DNA of 9,896 nt from JAZDMK01 sp043800975 (GCA_043800975.1 JAZDMK010000219.1:1-9896), one strand, 5' to 3'. Counted from the first letter of the stretch, positions 1 to 5,641 are shown. Notes: generated from the sequence alone by a model not told the origin. Made by a program: numbers and translations.

Positions 1-964
1 CTAAATATTTATTACTACCGCCGCGTGCAAAGCGGGCTTTCATTTTATGTTCGCGCAGATAATCGGCAAAATAAATCCCGATTGAAAGTGCTGTACCGCC
101 AGCCCCTGCCTGAAAACTAAAACCGTCGCGAACAATGCCTGCCTCCACGCAAAACTGCGAGGTCCATTCGGCCAGCAAAAGGCGATCCGGGCTCTTTGTA
201 ATTTCTGTTGTGCCTGATACAATCTTTTCAGGGATTCCGATTTTGTCGGTCTGTACCACGTAGTCCACGTAATTACCCTGAATCTGCCATGGGTAACAAG
301 GAAATGGAACAAGGTTATCCGTAATGACAATTACTTTATCTGCATATTGGGAATCTGCCAAAGCAAAACCGAGTAATCCGCAGGCTGCAGGCCCTCTGTC
401 GCCGGTTGCATTTCCAAAACAATCGGCTGTAGGTGCAGCGATCACAGCAATATCAATTTTCACTTCTCCGTCCTGAATTGCCTGATAGCGGCCACCGTGC
501 GAACGAAGAATTCCGACGCCTTCCATCTTTCCGTTGGAAGTAAAGCGTCCGAGCGAGCCGTTCATACTGCCTTCTATATGATGGATGGTTCCGTCTTCGA
601 GATATTTCGTCAGCGGACCGTGGCATTCAAAGGATGCAGAAGGGCACCAGGTTAGGTTTTTCACGCCCATTTCTGCGGCAATTTCAAAAATCTGCGCAGC
701 AATCAGATCGCCATTACGAAAATGGTGATGCGTCGAAATGGTCATCCCGTCTTTCAAACCTGATTTCTTTAAAGCATCTTTTAATGATTTGACGAGTTTA
801 TTTCCGTCGGAAGGATAATCAGCACAACTTACCAGACGCGGTGCATACCGGAATCCGGTAGGGCGATGTTTTCCAATGCCCATATACGGGATTTGTGGCT
901 GTCCGTTGACAACGGTCGGCACCATGCGGCCGAGCGCGTTTTTTACCATTTTATTATTTGCCAT
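1..964 (-). CDS. citF: Citrate lyase alpha subunit CitF (partial, C-terminus beyond left edge)
   Basis: This is the citrate CoA-transferase subunit, which swaps the acetyl group on the acyl-carrier domain for citrate so that the beta subunit can cleave it; citrate lyase is cytosolic. The frame is open from the ATG at 964 to the window edge (321 codons seen; the family is about 510 residues). By memory it aligns well with E. coli CitF: LKDGMTISTHHHFRNGDL, MGVKNLT, a SHGGR motif, FGNATGDRGPAACG, an SGTTEIT region, and GFSFQAGAGGTALS near the visible end. The start is preceded by a strong AAGGAGG (974-980) and lies inside the end of the citD-citE fusion gene (11 bp overlap), so the two are probably translationally coupled. 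The codons look more GC-rich than those of genes to the right. A citramalate lyase alpha subunit is a homologous alternative. Confidence 0.93.
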   Translation of the reverse strand, partial: MANNKMVKNALGRMVPTVVNGQPQIPYMGIGKHRPTGFRYAPRLVSCADYPSDGNKLVKSLKDALKKSGLKDGMTISTHHHFRNGDLIAAQIFEIAAEMGVKNLTWCPSASFECHGPLTKYLEDGTIHHIEGSMNGSLGRFTSNGKMEGVGILRSHGGRYQAIQDGEVKIDIAVIAAPTADCFGNATGDRGPAACGLLGFALADSQYADKVIVITDNLVPFPCYPWQIQGNYVDYVVQTDKIGIPEKIVSGTTEITKSPDRLLLAEWTSQFCVEAGIVRDGFSFQAGAGGTALSIGIYFADYLREHKMKARFARGGSNKYL

Positions 965-2186
965 CGTTCATTTCCTCCTTCCAGTTCTTTGAAATTTTTC
1001 CAAGTTTAACTGCAATATCTATCATCTTTAGTGCACGTTTTACAACAGGCGGGTCAATCATTTTTGTTCCGAGGGAAACAACACCCAGTCCTTTGGCCGT
1101 TGCTTCATCAAAGGCAAGGACAATTTTCTTTGATTTTTCAATTTCTGCACTATCGGGTGCGTAGTATTCATGAATAACGCGAATCTGACGCGGATGAATA
1201 CATCCCATTCCTTCATAACCAAGGCCTTTGGATGCAATCACATTATTTTTCAAACCTTCCATATCCCCCACATCCGAGAAAACAGAGTCGATGGGTTGTA
1301 TGCCAGCAGCACGAGCTGCATTCACAACCATGCTTCTTGCAAAGAAACTTTCGGTTGCTTCTTTGGTACGGCGGGCAGCAATATCAGCAGTGTAATCTTC
1401 CAGGCCAATGGCCAGCGAGACCACATTGGGCGAAGCCTTCGCAATTTCATAGGCATTGATTACGCCCAAAGCACTTTCAATAATCGGCATCAGCCAGATG
1501 GGATATTTTACTTTATATTCTTTTCTTATTTTTTCAATCTCAGCTTCAACCTGTCTGATCTGCTCAGCACTTTCGCATTTGGGAACAAGAATCAGGTTGA
1601 CATAATGCGGCACAATGTATTTCAGATCATCGAGCCCGGCTGGTACCTGATTAATACGAACCATTCGCTCTGCGCCATAATAATTAACTGCACAAAGTGC
1701 ATTGCGGACGAGGAGTTGGGCTTCTTTCTTTTTTGAAGGAGCTACAGAATCTTCCAGATCGAGAATGATTCCATCGGGCCTGTGTATCCCGGCATTGAAC
1801 ATGAGGTTAGGAGTATTGCCAGGAAGATACAGTCTTGAAAAGCGGTTTTTATCGCGCTTTGTTTCATACTTATTTTCCTTCAGCATCTCAGGAAGAAATT
1901 CTTTTTCTGTACCCAGACATTCACGTATAACATTTTCGAGGCGGGCCATCAGTACAAAAGGCAATGCCCCGGAATCTTCCATGGTTAACACTGCATTTTT
2001 AATCCCGTAACTTGAAAGCATTTTATGGATTAATTCCAGAATTGATTTTCCATAAAGTACATTTACTTTACTTTTCAAGTCAATTTTCAAACCTCCCGAG
2101 GAAGTTATTTCAAGTGTCACCTGGCAATCGGACTTCACTCCTTTTCCGGTATTACCGGCCATTGCCACATTTTTTTGTTTAGTCAT
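954..2186 (-). CDS. Citrate lyase acyl carrier protein-beta subunit fusion (CitD-CitE)
   Basis: A 410-residue protein that joins two normally separate citrate lyase subunits. Residues about 8-92 match CitD, the acyl carrier protein: the end DSGALPFVLMARLENVI resembles the DKGALDCILRARLEA region of E. coli CitD, and Ser19 in GVKSDC lies where CitD carries its phosphoribosyl-dephospho-CoA arm. Residues about 116-400 match CitE, the HpcH/HpaI-type aldolase that cleaves citryl-thioester to acetyl-thioester and oxaloacetate: RLYLPGNTP, ILDLEDSV (141-148), Arg178, PIIESALG with predicted metal ligand Glu237, GLEDYTADI with Asp264, and IHPRQI (330-335). The domains are joined by a charged linker (about 93-115). 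The gene lies upstream of citF and overlaps it. A putative -7 box (TAGGTTTG) lies 23 bases before the ATG. Citramalate lyase is an alternative substrate assignment. The fusion is read directly from one open frame. Confidence 0.92.
   Translation of the reverse strand: MTKQKNVAMAGNTGKGVKSDCQVTLEITSSGGLKIDLKSKVNVLYGKSILELIHKMLSSYGIKNAVLTMEDSGALPFVLMARLENVIRECLGTEKEFLPEMLKENKYETKRDKNRFSRLYLPGNTPNLMFNAGIHRPDGIILDLEDSVAPSKKKEAQLLVRNALCAVNYYGAERMVRINQVPAGLDDLKYIVPHYVNLILVPKCESAEQIRQVEAEIEKIRKEYKVKYPIWLMPIIESALGVINAYEIAKASPNVVSLAIGLEDYTADIAARRTKEATESFFARSMVVNAARAAGIQPIDSVFSDVGDMEGLKNNVIASKGLGYEGMGCIHPRQIRVIHEYYAPDSAEIEKSKKIVLAFDEATAKGLGVVSLGTKMIDPPVVKRALKMIDIAVKLGKISKNWKEEMNDGK
974..980 (-). promoter_or_regulatory. 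Shine-Dalgarno site for citF
   Basis: AAGGAGG on the minus strand, nine bases before the citF ATG (962-964) and inside the 3' end of the citD-citE fusion gene. It is notable because most other genes here start without a recognisable Shine-Dalgarno site. It supports ATG 964 as the start and reinitiation or coupling after the upstream gene. Confidence 0.75.
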
Positions 2187-2209
2187 TTTTCACAATTTGA
2201 AAACCGGTT

Positions 2210-2217
2210 CAAACCTA
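2210..2217 (-). promoter_or_regulatory. Putative -7 promoter box for the citDE-citF operon
   Basis: TAGGTTTG on the minus strand fits the Bacteroidota -7 consensus TAnnTTTG and sits 23 bases before the citDE start, just after the terminator of the preceding gene. A TTTG-like -33 element exists upstream (2233-2236) but its spacing of 15 bases is short, so support is moderate. Confidence 0.45.
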
Positions 2218-2242
2218 CATGATTTTATTGTACAAAAAAAGC

Positions 2243-2270
2243 AAAAAAAAAGGCTGCATTTCTGCAGCCT
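2243..2270 (-). terminator. Intrinsic terminator after the KADS-repeat lipoprotein gene
   Basis: On the minus strand a perfect 8-bp stem (AGGCTGCA/TGCAGCCT, 2251-2270) with a GAAA loop is followed by eight T residues (2243-2250). It lies 20 bases after the stop of the lipoprotein gene at 2291-2593 and separates it from the citrate lyase operon. Confidence 0.85.
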
Positions 2271-2290
2271 CTTCTTTGAAATGAAAGCGA

Positions 2291-2593
2291 TCAGCCTTTT
2301 CCTTGGCCAGCTTTTACTTCTTTAGGCTTAACTGGTTTAACTGGAGCTTTGCCACCTTTTTTTGCTGCTGCTAATGAGTCAGCAATACGAGCGCTGTCAG
2401 CTTTTGCTTTTTCAGCAGCACCTTTTACAGAATCAGCAATACGAGCACTGTCTTCTTTTGCTTTAACTTTAGCAAGTGAATCAGCTACTTTAATTGAATC
2501 TTCTTTCGCTTTTTTGTCGTCTTTTTTTTCACCACCGCAGGAGAAGAATGCTACCATTCCTGCTACGAGTAAGAGTGCAAATACTTTTTTCAT
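2291..2593 (-). CDS. Small repetitive lipoprotein (ADSARIADS repeats)
   Basis: A 100-residue predicted lipoprotein: hydrophobic signal MKKVFALLLVAGMVAFFSC with the lipidated Cys at 19, then a highly charged, low-complexity mature part. Three related ten-residue units appear: EDSIKVADSL (31-40), EDSARIADSV (47-56) and ADSARIADSL (65-74), likely one amphipathic helix or coiled coil. The last 20 residues are Lys/Pro/Gly-rich (APVKPVKPKEVKAG). I do not recognise a named family; small lipoproteins of this composition occur in Bacteroidota, but a function is not known to me. It has its own possible promoter (TAATTTTG, 2634-2641) and a terminator, so it is probably monocistronic. It may belong with the neighbouring small Lys-rich lipoprotein. 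Confidence 0.82.
   Translation of the reverse strand: MKKVFALLLVAGMVAFFSCGGEKKDDKKAKEDSIKVADSLAKVKAKEDSARIADSVKGAAEKAKADSARIADSLAAAKKGGKAPVKPVKPKEVKAGQGKG
2379..2452 (-). repeat. Two near-identical 20-bp direct repeats within the lipoprotein gene
   Basis: Copies at 2379-2398 and 2433-2452 differ at one base (GCG versus GCA) and are 54 bp apart, that is 18 codons in frame. They encode the two most similar DSARIADS units. A more diverged third copy begins near 2481. Confidence 0.8.
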
Positions 2594-2633
2594 AGGATTA
2601 ATGTTTGTTTTTAAGGTTAACCTTTTCGGGGCG

Positions 2634-2641
2634 CAAAATTA
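2634..2641 (-). promoter_or_regulatory. Putative -7 box for the repeat lipoprotein gene
   Basis: TAATTTTG on the minus strand fits TAnnTTTG and lies 40 bases before the ATG at 2593. No good -33 TTTG was seen at the expected distance, only a T-rich run. Confidence 0.4.
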
Positions 2642-2680
2642 TAACGTTTTTGACATAAAAAAAATTTTTCGATCATTTTT

Positions 2681-3007
2681 TTAATGATTTGTCACTTTTT
2701 TCTTTTTTACTGGCTTTTCAATTTTCTTTTTGGCGGGTACCTTTTTAACATCTTTATTTTTCTCAATTACTTGTTTTTTGATAGCCTTTGTGGTATCTAC
2801 AATATTGTTTTTTACCGAGTCTTCCTTTGCCTGCAGCCTTTGGAAGTATGTTTGAGCATTCTCAATGGATCGTATGGAATCAAACTTTTTCTTCTCTAAT
2901 CGCGTGATCGAATCATAAATACTTCTTGACTGGTTTTCACTTTTTTTGGTGGTTGGATTACATGAAATTATGATTGTTAAACAAATGATATACAGTGCTA
3001 TTTTCAT
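2681..3007 (-). CDS. Small Lys-rich lipoprotein, unknown function
   Basis: A 108-residue predicted lipoprotein. I chose ATG 3007, which gives MKIALYIICLTIIISC with lipidated Cys16; a GTG at 3016 would add three residues before the signal and is less likely. The mature part is Ser/Asn/Lys-rich and probably helical (SITRLEKKKFDSIRSIENAQ), and the last 35 residues are strongly basic (VPAKKKIEKPVKKKK). The KEDS and DS-containing helix recalls its downstream neighbour (2291-2593), suggesting a distant relationship or shared envelope role. No exact TAnnTTTG was found upstream; the closest is AATTTTTG at 3037-3044 with one mismatch. It lies divergent to the DUF5011 lipoprotein array. No named family is recognised. 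Confidence 0.72.
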   Translation of the reverse strand: MKIALYIICLTIIISCNPTTKKSENQSRSIYDSITRLEKKKFDSIRSIENAQTYFQRLQAKEDSVKNNIVDTTKAIKKQVIEKNKDVKKVPAKKKIEKPVKKKKVTNH

Positions 3008-3068
3008 TTTACACACATTTATTAATACATTTTTTCCAAAAATTTAAATCTACTAGCTAATTTTTGAC

Positions 3069-3076
3069 TAATTTTG
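3069..3076 (+). promoter_or_regulatory. Putative -7 box for the first DUF5011 lipoprotein
   Basis: TAATTTTG fits TAnnTTTG and lies 44 bases before the ATG at 3121, giving a longer leader than the later genes of the array. No convincing -33 TTTG was seen. Confidence 0.45.
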
Positions 3077-3120
3077 CAGCAAATTTAAACACACAAATTA
3101 CAAATCAAATTTATTTACCT

Positions 3121-3783
3121 ATGAAAAAATTAATTCTTTCCCTCACGGCAATTCTGATTTTAGGTAGCGTTGTTTTCGTTTCCTGCAAAAAAGACGATGT
3201 AACTGCTCCTGTTATTGCACTGGTTGGTGATGCTAACATGACAATTATGCTCGGTGCTACTTTTACTGATCCAGGTGCAACTGCAACTGATGATACTGAT
3301 GGCGATCTGACATCTGCTATTACTGTTTCAGGAACTGTTAACAATGCTTTGGTTGGCTCTTACACATTAACGTATACTGTAGCTGATGCTGCTGGCAATT
3401 CTGCTGAAAAGAAAAGAACTGTTGAAGTACAAAACTCAGCGAAAGATTTTGCTGGTTCCTATAATGTAACTGACGTTGTTGGTGGTGGAACTCCTGCTAC
3501 TTATACTGATGTTGTTACTGCTTCCAGCACTGTTGACAAAAGAGTTTGGGTTACTAAATTTGCTTATTACACAAATGGTGGTGTTTATTTTGACATAAAC
3601 ACATCCAACAGCACAATTCAGCTTCCTTCACAGACTGTTGTTTGCGGACTCACACCTGCTTCACGCGTATTTGTTGGAAGTGGAACATATGTTAGTTCAC
3701 CTACTACTGTTTTAACAATTAACTATACTGAAACTACCGGTGGTACTTCAGTTACTGGCGTTGAAACTTACACAAAACAGTAA
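3121..3783 (+). CDS. DUF5011 Ig-like lipoprotein, array copy 1
   Basis: A 220-residue lipoprotein: signal with lipidated Cys22 in VFVSCKKDD, then an Ig-like DUF5011 domain (about 28-104; TAPVIALVG, FTDPGATATDDTDGD, GSYTLTYTVADAAGN), then a shared C-terminal beta-rich domain (about 108-220; AGSYNVTDV, GGGTP, KFAYYTN, PSQTVVCG, GSGTY, LTINYTETTGG). The open frame extends upstream to 3064, but the ATG at 3121 starts the signal peptide. DUF5011 domains occur in surface and secreted Bacteroidota proteins, usually as spacers. The acidic/Lys residues after the Cys suggest possible surface display; this is inference. Codons are strongly biased to GCT, ACT and GTT, unlike copy 2, which may mean high expression. 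It is followed by a terminator. Confidence 0.9.
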   Translation: MKKLILSLTAILILGSVVFVSCKKDDVTAPVIALVGDANMTIMLGATFTDPGATATDDTDGDLTSAITVSGTVNNALVGSYTLTYTVADAAGNSAEKKRTVEVQNSAKDFAGSYNVTDVVGGGTPATYTDVVTASSTVDKRVWVTKFAYYTNGGVYFDINTSNSTIQLPSQTVVCGLTPASRVFVGSGTYVSSPTTVLTINYTETTGGTSVTGVETYTKQ

Positions 3784-3804
3784 GCTCAACCCATAATCTT
3801 ATTA

Positions 3805-3835
3805 AAAGGCTGGCAGTTTTGCCAGCCTTTTTTTT
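3805..3835 (+). terminator. Intrinsic terminator after array copy 1, merging into the next -7 box
   Basis: An 11-bp perfect stem (AAAGGCTGGCA / TGCCAGCCTTT) with a GTTT loop and a run of eight Ts. The last T is also the first base of TATCTTTG, the -7 box of the next gene. A near-identical hairpin occurs at 4581-4610. Confidence 0.9.
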
Positions 3836-3842
3836 ATCTTTG
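3835..3842 (+). promoter_or_regulatory. -7 box TATCTTTG of array copy 2
   Basis: An exact TAnnTTTG match beginning in the terminator T-run and ending 12 bases before the ATG at 3855. In Bacteroidota this implies a leader of only a few bases. A TTTG in the hairpin loop region (3818-3821) is only 13 bases upstream, too close to be a standard -33 element. Confidence 0.7.
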
Positions 3843-3854
3843 AAAAAAAATACC

Positions 3855-4559
3855 ATGAGAAAAATCTTTTTTATATCAACCTTACTATTAACAGGAGTTG
3901 TTTTCACGCTTACTTCCTGCAAGAAAAATGAAACTGAAGAAAACACCCCAACTCCCGTCACTCCTACAGTTGACACAACTCCACCTGTCATCACGTTAAT
4001 GGGCGATGCAAACATGACAATAATTCTTAATTCAACATTCACAGATCCCGGTGCAACTGCAACCGATAACATTAACGGGGATATTACGGCTAACATAACT
4101 GTTACAGGAACCGTAAATAAAGATTTGGCTGGCTCCTACACTTTAAAATATTCCGTTTCAGATGCAGCAGGGAATACAGCAACAAAAAACAGAACCGTGA
4201 GTGTAGAAAACGCTGCAACCAACCTAGCAGGATCTTATAATGTAACGGATGTTATTGGTGGCGGAACGCCTTATGCCTATACTGATTTTATAGCTGCATC
4301 CAGCTATGTAAATAACCGAATATGGGTTTCCAAATTTGCCTATTATACTAATGCGGCTGTTTATTTTGACGTCAATCCTATCAATAACACAATTGTGATT
4401 CCCTCACAGACTGTTGTTTGCGGAAGCCCTGCAGCTTCACGCGTATTTGTTGGAAGTGGAACATATATTAGCTCACCGAATACCGTTTTAACAATTAACT
4501 ATACTGAAACTACTGGTGGCACTTCATTTACTGGCGTTGAAACTTACACAAAACAGTAA
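3855..4559 (+). CDS. DUF5011 Ig-like lipoprotein, array copy 2
   Basis: A 234-residue paralogue of copy 1: signal with lipidated Cys22 (LTSCKKNE), a Thr/Pro/Glu-rich linker (about 27-43) absent from the others, the DUF5011 domain (about 44-118; FTDPGATATDNINGD, GSYTLKYSVSDAAGN), and the shared C-terminal domain (about 122-234). The frame is open further upstream to 3819, but that would read through the terminator and promoter; ATG 3855 starts the signal. The 3' third is much more similar to copy 1 at DNA level than the 5' part, including an exact 40-bp match across the stop codon. The function is unknown; an envelope or surface role is inferred. Confidence 0.9.
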   Translation: MRKIFFISTLLLTGVVFTLTSCKKNETEENTPTPVTPTVDTTPPVITLMGDANMTIILNSTFTDPGATATDNINGDITANITVTGTVNKDLAGSYTLKYSVSDAAGNTATKNRTVSVENAATNLAGSYNVTDVIGGGTPYAYTDFIAASSYVNNRIWVSKFAYYTNAAVYFDVNPINNTIVIPSQTVVCGSPAASRVFVGSGTYISSPNTVLTINYTETTGGTSFTGVETYTKQ

Positions 4560-4580
4560 GCTCAACCAATAACCTTATTA

Positions 4581-4610
4581 AAAGGCTGACAGTTTTGTCA
4601 GCCTTTTTTT
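4581..4610 (+). terminator. Intrinsic terminator after array copy 2
   Basis: An 11-bp perfect stem (AAAGGCTGACA / TGTCAGCCTTT), GTTT loop and seven Ts. It differs from the hairpin at 3805-3835 by a G-C to A-T pair change in both arms (4589 and 4598), which keeps the pairing. Confidence 0.9.
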
Positions 4611-4612
4611 AT

Positions 4613-4620
4613 TATCTTTG
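4613..4620 (+). promoter_or_regulatory. -7 box TATCTTTG of array copy 3
   Basis: An exact TAnnTTTG match two bases after the terminator T-run and 15 bases before the ATG at 4636. No well-spaced -33 element is evident; TTTG at 4594-4597 is 15 bases upstream. Confidence 0.7.
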
Positions 4621-4635
4621 AAACAGCTTCCCAAA

Positions 4636-5292
4636 ATGAAAAAGGTAATCAAATTAACGCTTATTGTTGCACTCGGGTTTATGTGCTCTTCCCTTGCTTG
4701 TGAAGATGATCATACAGCCCCAGTCATTTCAATAATTGGAACCAACCCGGTAATTATTCATATCGGAGATGGTTATACTGATGAAGGAGCAACAGCATGG
4801 GATGATGAAGATGGCGATGTTACTAAATACCTTTCTGCATCTAGCAATGTAGATATAAATACTGCTGGTTCTTATTTTATTTTGTATTCAGTGGTAGACG
4901 CTCCCGGAAACGTTTCTGAAAAAAAGAGAACCGTCATCATTGAAAATTCTGTTGAATATTTAAAAGGCATTTACAATGTTTCAAACACATTTAATGGTGG
5001 AACACCTGTAAATTTCACTGACAGCATTACTCCCTCTCCGATCAGCAATGACAGAGTTTTTGTTTCAAGGTTTGCAAATTATGTGAATGCTGAAGTTTTT
5101 TTTGATTTAAATCCTTCTGTTCACACACTTCAATTATCATCACAATCAATTTCCTGCGGAACACCTTCTACCCTTCGCACTTTTGCAGGAAGCGGATCTT
5201 ATACTGTTAACCCTGTTATCTTTACTATTAATTATACAGAAACTACCGGAGGGAATACTGTTTCCGGCCTCATTACCTATACGCAGCAATAA
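4636..5292 (+). CDS. DUF5011 Ig-like lipoprotein, array copy 3
   Basis: A 218-residue, more diverged paralogue. The signal ends with SSLAC (Cys22), followed by EDDHTAPV; the lipobox is less typical than in copies 1, 2 and 4. DUF5011 spans about 27-103 (YTDEGATAWDDEDGD, GSYFILYSVVDAPGN) and the shared C-terminal domain about 107-218 (YNVSNTF, GGTP, ISCGTPS, GSGSYT, FTINYTETTGG). A TTG at 4618 would extend the frame, but it lies in the -7 box; ATG 4636 is preferred. The conserved Cys in the VVCG/ISCG motif of the C-terminal domain is shared with copies 1 and 2. No terminator hairpin follows; the next -7 boxes lie directly at the stop codon, so readthrough into copy 4 is possible. Confidence 0.88.
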   Translation: MKKVIKLTLIVALGFMCSSLACEDDHTAPVISIIGTNPVIIHIGDGYTDEGATAWDDEDGDVTKYLSASSNVDINTAGSYFILYSVVDAPGNVSEKKRTVIIENSVEYLKGIYNVSNTFNGGTPVNFTDSITPSPISNDRVFVSRFANYVNAEVFFDLNPSVHTLQLSSQSISCGTPSTLRTFAGSGSYTVNPVIFTINYTETTGGNTVSGLITYTQQ

Positions 5293-5306
5293 CTTTGTTA
5301 TCTTTG
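5290..5306 (+). promoter_or_regulatory. Two adjacent -7 boxes for array copy 4
   Basis: TAACTTTG (5290-5297) includes the stop codon of copy 3, and TATCTTTG (5299-5306) follows one base later; both fit TAnnTTTG. The second ends 14 bases before the ATG at 5321, the spacing seen for the other array genes, and is the likelier one. Confidence 0.55.
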
Positions 5307-5320
5307 TAAAAATTCTTTCT

Positions 5321-5641
5321 ATGAAAAAAATTGCCCTGATCTCCGTTTTATTCCTCTTGGGAATACTCGTCATTTCTTCCTGCAAAAAGAAAGATACTAC
5401 TGCACCTACTATTTCGCTGAAAGGTGATAACCCTATGCTCATCGCAGTGGGCTCTACATTTACAGATCCGGGTGCCACTGCCGTTGATGATGTTGATGGA
5501 GATATCAGTGTTGCCATTGTTGCATCAAACAATGTGAACACCGCAGTTGAAGGCAATTACACAGTTACTTATAATGTTTCGGATGAAGAAGGAAACAAAG
5601 CGGATGAAGTAAAACGCACCGTGAAAGTGATGTATTTCTAA
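5321..5641 (+). CDS. Short DUF5011 lipoprotein, array copy 4 (Ig-like domain only)
   Basis: A 106-residue lipoprotein with lipidated Cys21 (VISSCKKKD) and one DUF5011 domain (about 27-103; TAPTISLKGDNP, FTDPGATAVDDVDGD, GNYTVTYNVSDEEGN), ending at VKVMYF. The shared C-terminal domain of copies 1-3 is missing. The downstream 19 bases lead directly to the next promoter, and I see no remnant of the missing domain, so this is either a clean truncation or a minimal ancestral form. The open frame runs back to 5183, overlapping copy 3, but the signal begins at ATG 5321. The complete Ig-like fold and intact signal suggest a working gene, not a pseudogene. Confidence 0.85.
   Translation: MKKIALISVLFLLGILVISSCKKKDTTAPTISLKGDNPMLIAVGSTFTDPGATAVDDVDGDISVAIVASNNVNTAVEGNYTVTYNVSDEEGNKADEVKRTVKVMYF

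Larger units (their letters stand above)
3628..3842 (+). repeat. Direct repeat unit, copy 1 (gene end + terminator + -7 box)
   Basis: This block aligns without gaps, apart from two extra bases in the T-run, to 4404-4620. By eye it is about 90% identical, with exact matches of 33 bp (3658-3690 to 4434-4466) and 40 bp (3752-3791 to 4528-4567). It spans the last 52 codons of the gene, the terminator and the promoter box of the following gene. Confidence 0.85.
4404..4620 (+). repeat. Direct repeat unit, copy 2 (gene end + terminator + -7 box)
   Basis: Partner of 3628-3842. Similarity stops right after TATCTTTG, where the leaders of the next genes differ. The promoter of copy 3 is therefore homologous to that of copy 2. 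Confidence 0.85.

Noticed and set aside
40..330. A 96-codon minus-strand open frame
   Set aside because: It is out of frame within citF, whose own frame is open throughout and conserved.
1170..1736. A 188-codon plus-strand open frame opposite citDE
   Set aside because: It is antisense to a clearly conserved CitE domain, with a His/Phe/Asn-rich composition and no recognisable motif; a shadow frame.
3752..4096. A minus-strand open frame across the copy 1/copy 2 junction
   Set aside because: It is antisense to both lipoprotein genes and to the terminator; similar frames at 3111-3344 and 5146-5556 arise from the same repeated DUF5011 codons.
3121..5641. CRISPR-like or phase-variable array
   Set aside because: The repeats are whole paralogous genes of several hundred bases, without short regular repeats, invertase or recombinase genes, or inverted repeats.
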